Below, piece after piece: positions 62,411-64,000 of a DNA stretch of 64,000 nucleotides. This DNA is from Sarcomyxa edulis. Its lineage: Eukaryota > Basidiomycota > Agaricomycetes > Agaricales > Mycenaceae. The notes beneath the pieces were generated by a model. The model ran no database searches and was not told where the DNA came from. It saw nothing but the letters and a program-made list of their open reading frames with translations. Location: the NCBI GenBank assembly GCA_009761415.1, contig QUOL01000007.1, positions 620,001 to 684,000 of the forward strand. The letters run 5' to 3'. Made by a program: the position numbers and the translations under genes. Numbering within the stretch: the stretch's first letter is position 1; every line of letters begins with the position of its first letter.

Positions 62411-62843
62411 TTTTACATCAGCAAAAGCGGGAAAACCGGATAAGATATTGCAAGGCCTTGCAAGCGGCGTAAGTTCCACAATCTAAGGTAAGCTACCTCA
62501 GCCTTGCGAAAAATTCACCGGGCCTTTTAATACAACTATTGGAATTGCTAATGTCCATCTGCCTGGTCAAGTTCCACAGGCCTTTGCTCTCTTGCCAATC
62601 GGTGTCTGGCTTCTGGCACCATGCATTCCCTTATATTACAACTATTTGGTTTACCAATATCCGCCAGACTTTCACACAAGAAAGGATTTAGAATGGGGTT
62701 TCGGCCATTTTGTTGGCTCGATTTTTTTGGATCTCACTGAAACCTCGAAAGATAGTAGAGATAGATTTCATTGAAATCATTTACAGCAAGTACAGAATGA
62801 AACGCGAATACATAGGAATAAGTTAAACAGGTACCGAGGGTGG
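62411..62843. other. Intergenic region between CTF18 and the DUF6698 gene
   Basis: These 433 bp contain the CTF18 promoter and the 3' end of the DUF6698 gene, both on the minus strand. Near the CTF18 start there is a duplicated stretch built on gccttgcaag/cttgcgaaa units (62452-62515). No gene was seen. Confidence 0.4.
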
Positions 62844-64000
62844 TCAGGCTTCAGTCAACGCAGCTCGTTTTGCAGCGCGTTGTGCCTTCAATCGGTCGAA
62901 ATTGCTGAGGGCTGGGGTTTCGTCGTCATCTGAAGGTGGCCTGTCACTTCCACTGCCAACGAGTGTCCCGAAAACCTCACTATAAGATTGAGAAAGTCAA
63001 CGAGTGAAGACAAGCATGGTCATTGGACTCACTAGTTGAAGTGTTCCAATAGTTCTTTTCCAGCGTTGTCGTCGAAAAGCTCGACAATGTTCCAATAGAA
63101 CACGGAGTAGTCAAATTTGCCATCGATTCGGCTCCATTCGGGTGCTGAAGACAACGCGAATCGGGTCTGTTGATCGTGTTAGCTCCATACATAGAAACAA
63201 CGATGCTACGTACCTGTATAGCGACGTAGGCAATAGCTCGAGGCGTCATTTCCGTCATTCCGTTGATGGCCGCATTTCCACTGCGACCGCGGTGGTAGCC
63301 AGGTGCCTTGAGGGCGGCGACGGGGCCGGCAAAGATGTGTTTAGCAACCTACAAGAGAACAGTGTCAAGATTGAAGAGAACACAAATGAAGACACTCACC
63401 CGAGTCATCAGATGTCCACGGAGGATGCCATTCTCAAGATCGTTCTCGTCGTACTCTTGATCATCTGGGTACAGGAACCGTGGGAATAGCTCGCTGGTGA
63501 CAGGTTTTCGACCGCATTGTATGTCTGCATAGGTACTGCATGCAGCTGATGAGAGAATGAAAGACAGAGGATTGGATGCATACCTATCAGTGGCGGGATA
63601 CTCGAGAGGGCATAGGAGTGCGGCCGTGACAGGATGCGACCAACCACGGCCGATCTTTTCGCCAGGAGAGATTGGCGGGTCAAGAGCTTCTGTTGTGTCG
63701 AATAACAAGTACTGAGTGATAGCCTTCTTCACACTGGATGTATCGTCACATCGGCTGTGTTCAACACCTTTTCCGATCTATAAATGGTATAAACTGATGT
63801 ATATCATTGAGTTTTGTCAACTCACCTGTCGCGAAATAGTGTTGCGAAGTCCACGTTGGTCTGCAATGCCGACCATTCGCTCACGGAACCCAGGAATTAC
63901 AGACCATAAGATGGCCCAACTGGCAGATAGCCGCGAGGAGCTGGAAATGAAGTTTCGAAGGTCAGGATAAAGATAAACAACAACAAAAAAGAACTACTTG
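62844..64000 (-). CDS. DUF6698 family protein, partial
   Basis: This is the 3' part of a basidiomycete-specific family of unknown function, abundant in agaricomycete genomes. The gene runs off the right edge; an intron lies at the edge itself (acceptor near 63942). Characteristic blocks are PISPGEKIGRGWSHPVTAAL, RFLYPDDQEYDENDLENGI, VAKHIFAGPVAALKAPG, GNAAINGMTEMTPRAIAYVA, the helix TRFALSSAPEWSRIDGKFDY, SVFYWNIVELFDD and the C-terminal NFDRLKAQRAAKRAALTEA. At least four introns of about 50 nt can be placed. No enzyme motif or membrane segment is visible, and I make no functional claim. Its lineage-specific nature supports the agaricomycete assignment of the window. Confidence 0.8.

Overview
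The window is nuclear DNA from a filamentous basidiomycete, most likely an agaricomycete. The evidence is dense genes split by many roughly 50-60 nt GT-AG introns, very short intergenic spaces, a DUF6698-type gene, and fungal versions of conserved eukaryotic genes. No bacterial, plasmid, viral or CRISPR signal was seen. All exon models come from reading splice sites and protein similarity by eye.

Layout. 1-9.8 kb: the 3' part of a CENP-C/Mif2 centromere gene (+), the GATOR1/SEACIT subunit gene IML1 (+), the NatB catalytic subunit NAA20 (-), and a glutamine-rich coiled-coil protein with an AT-hook (+). 9.8-17.2 kb: two large gene-poor stretches flanking a Pcl-type cyclin gene. 17.2-20.7 kb: a deaminase-superfamily-like gene (-) head to head with the cardiolipin-pathway enzyme gene PGS1 (+). 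20.9-58.3 kb: seven copies (here named A to G) of one F-box/zinc-finger gene family, interleaved with housekeeping genes. The housekeeping genes are a split tRNA-Ser, a DUF1776 protein, UPF1, a cyclic phosphodiesterase, an unrecognised 140-residue protein, ATP2, an allantoate-permease-like transporter, CLP1 and an EF-hand external NADH dehydrogenase. 58.6-64 kb: CTF18 (-) and a partial DUF6698 gene (-).

The conserved genes cover basic cell functions: chromosome segregation and cohesion (CENP-C, CTF18), nutrient signalling (IML1), mRNA processing and decay (CLP1, UPF1), and mitochondrial energy and lipid metabolism (ATP2, NDE, PGS1). The accessory signal is the F-box family. Each full copy has a basic N-terminal tail, an F-box (the Skp1-binding part of an SCF ubiquitin ligase), a Cys-rich exon of constant 77 nt, a CCHC-like zinc motif and a C-terminal CCHH finger. 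Five copies look intact (A, C, D, E, G), one is a frameshifted fragment (B), and one is a 3'-truncated but still open reading frame (F). Several copies share a CGCG/GTCAC-rich element about 60-150 bp upstream. This family and the deaminase-like gene are the best candidates for little-described biology here.
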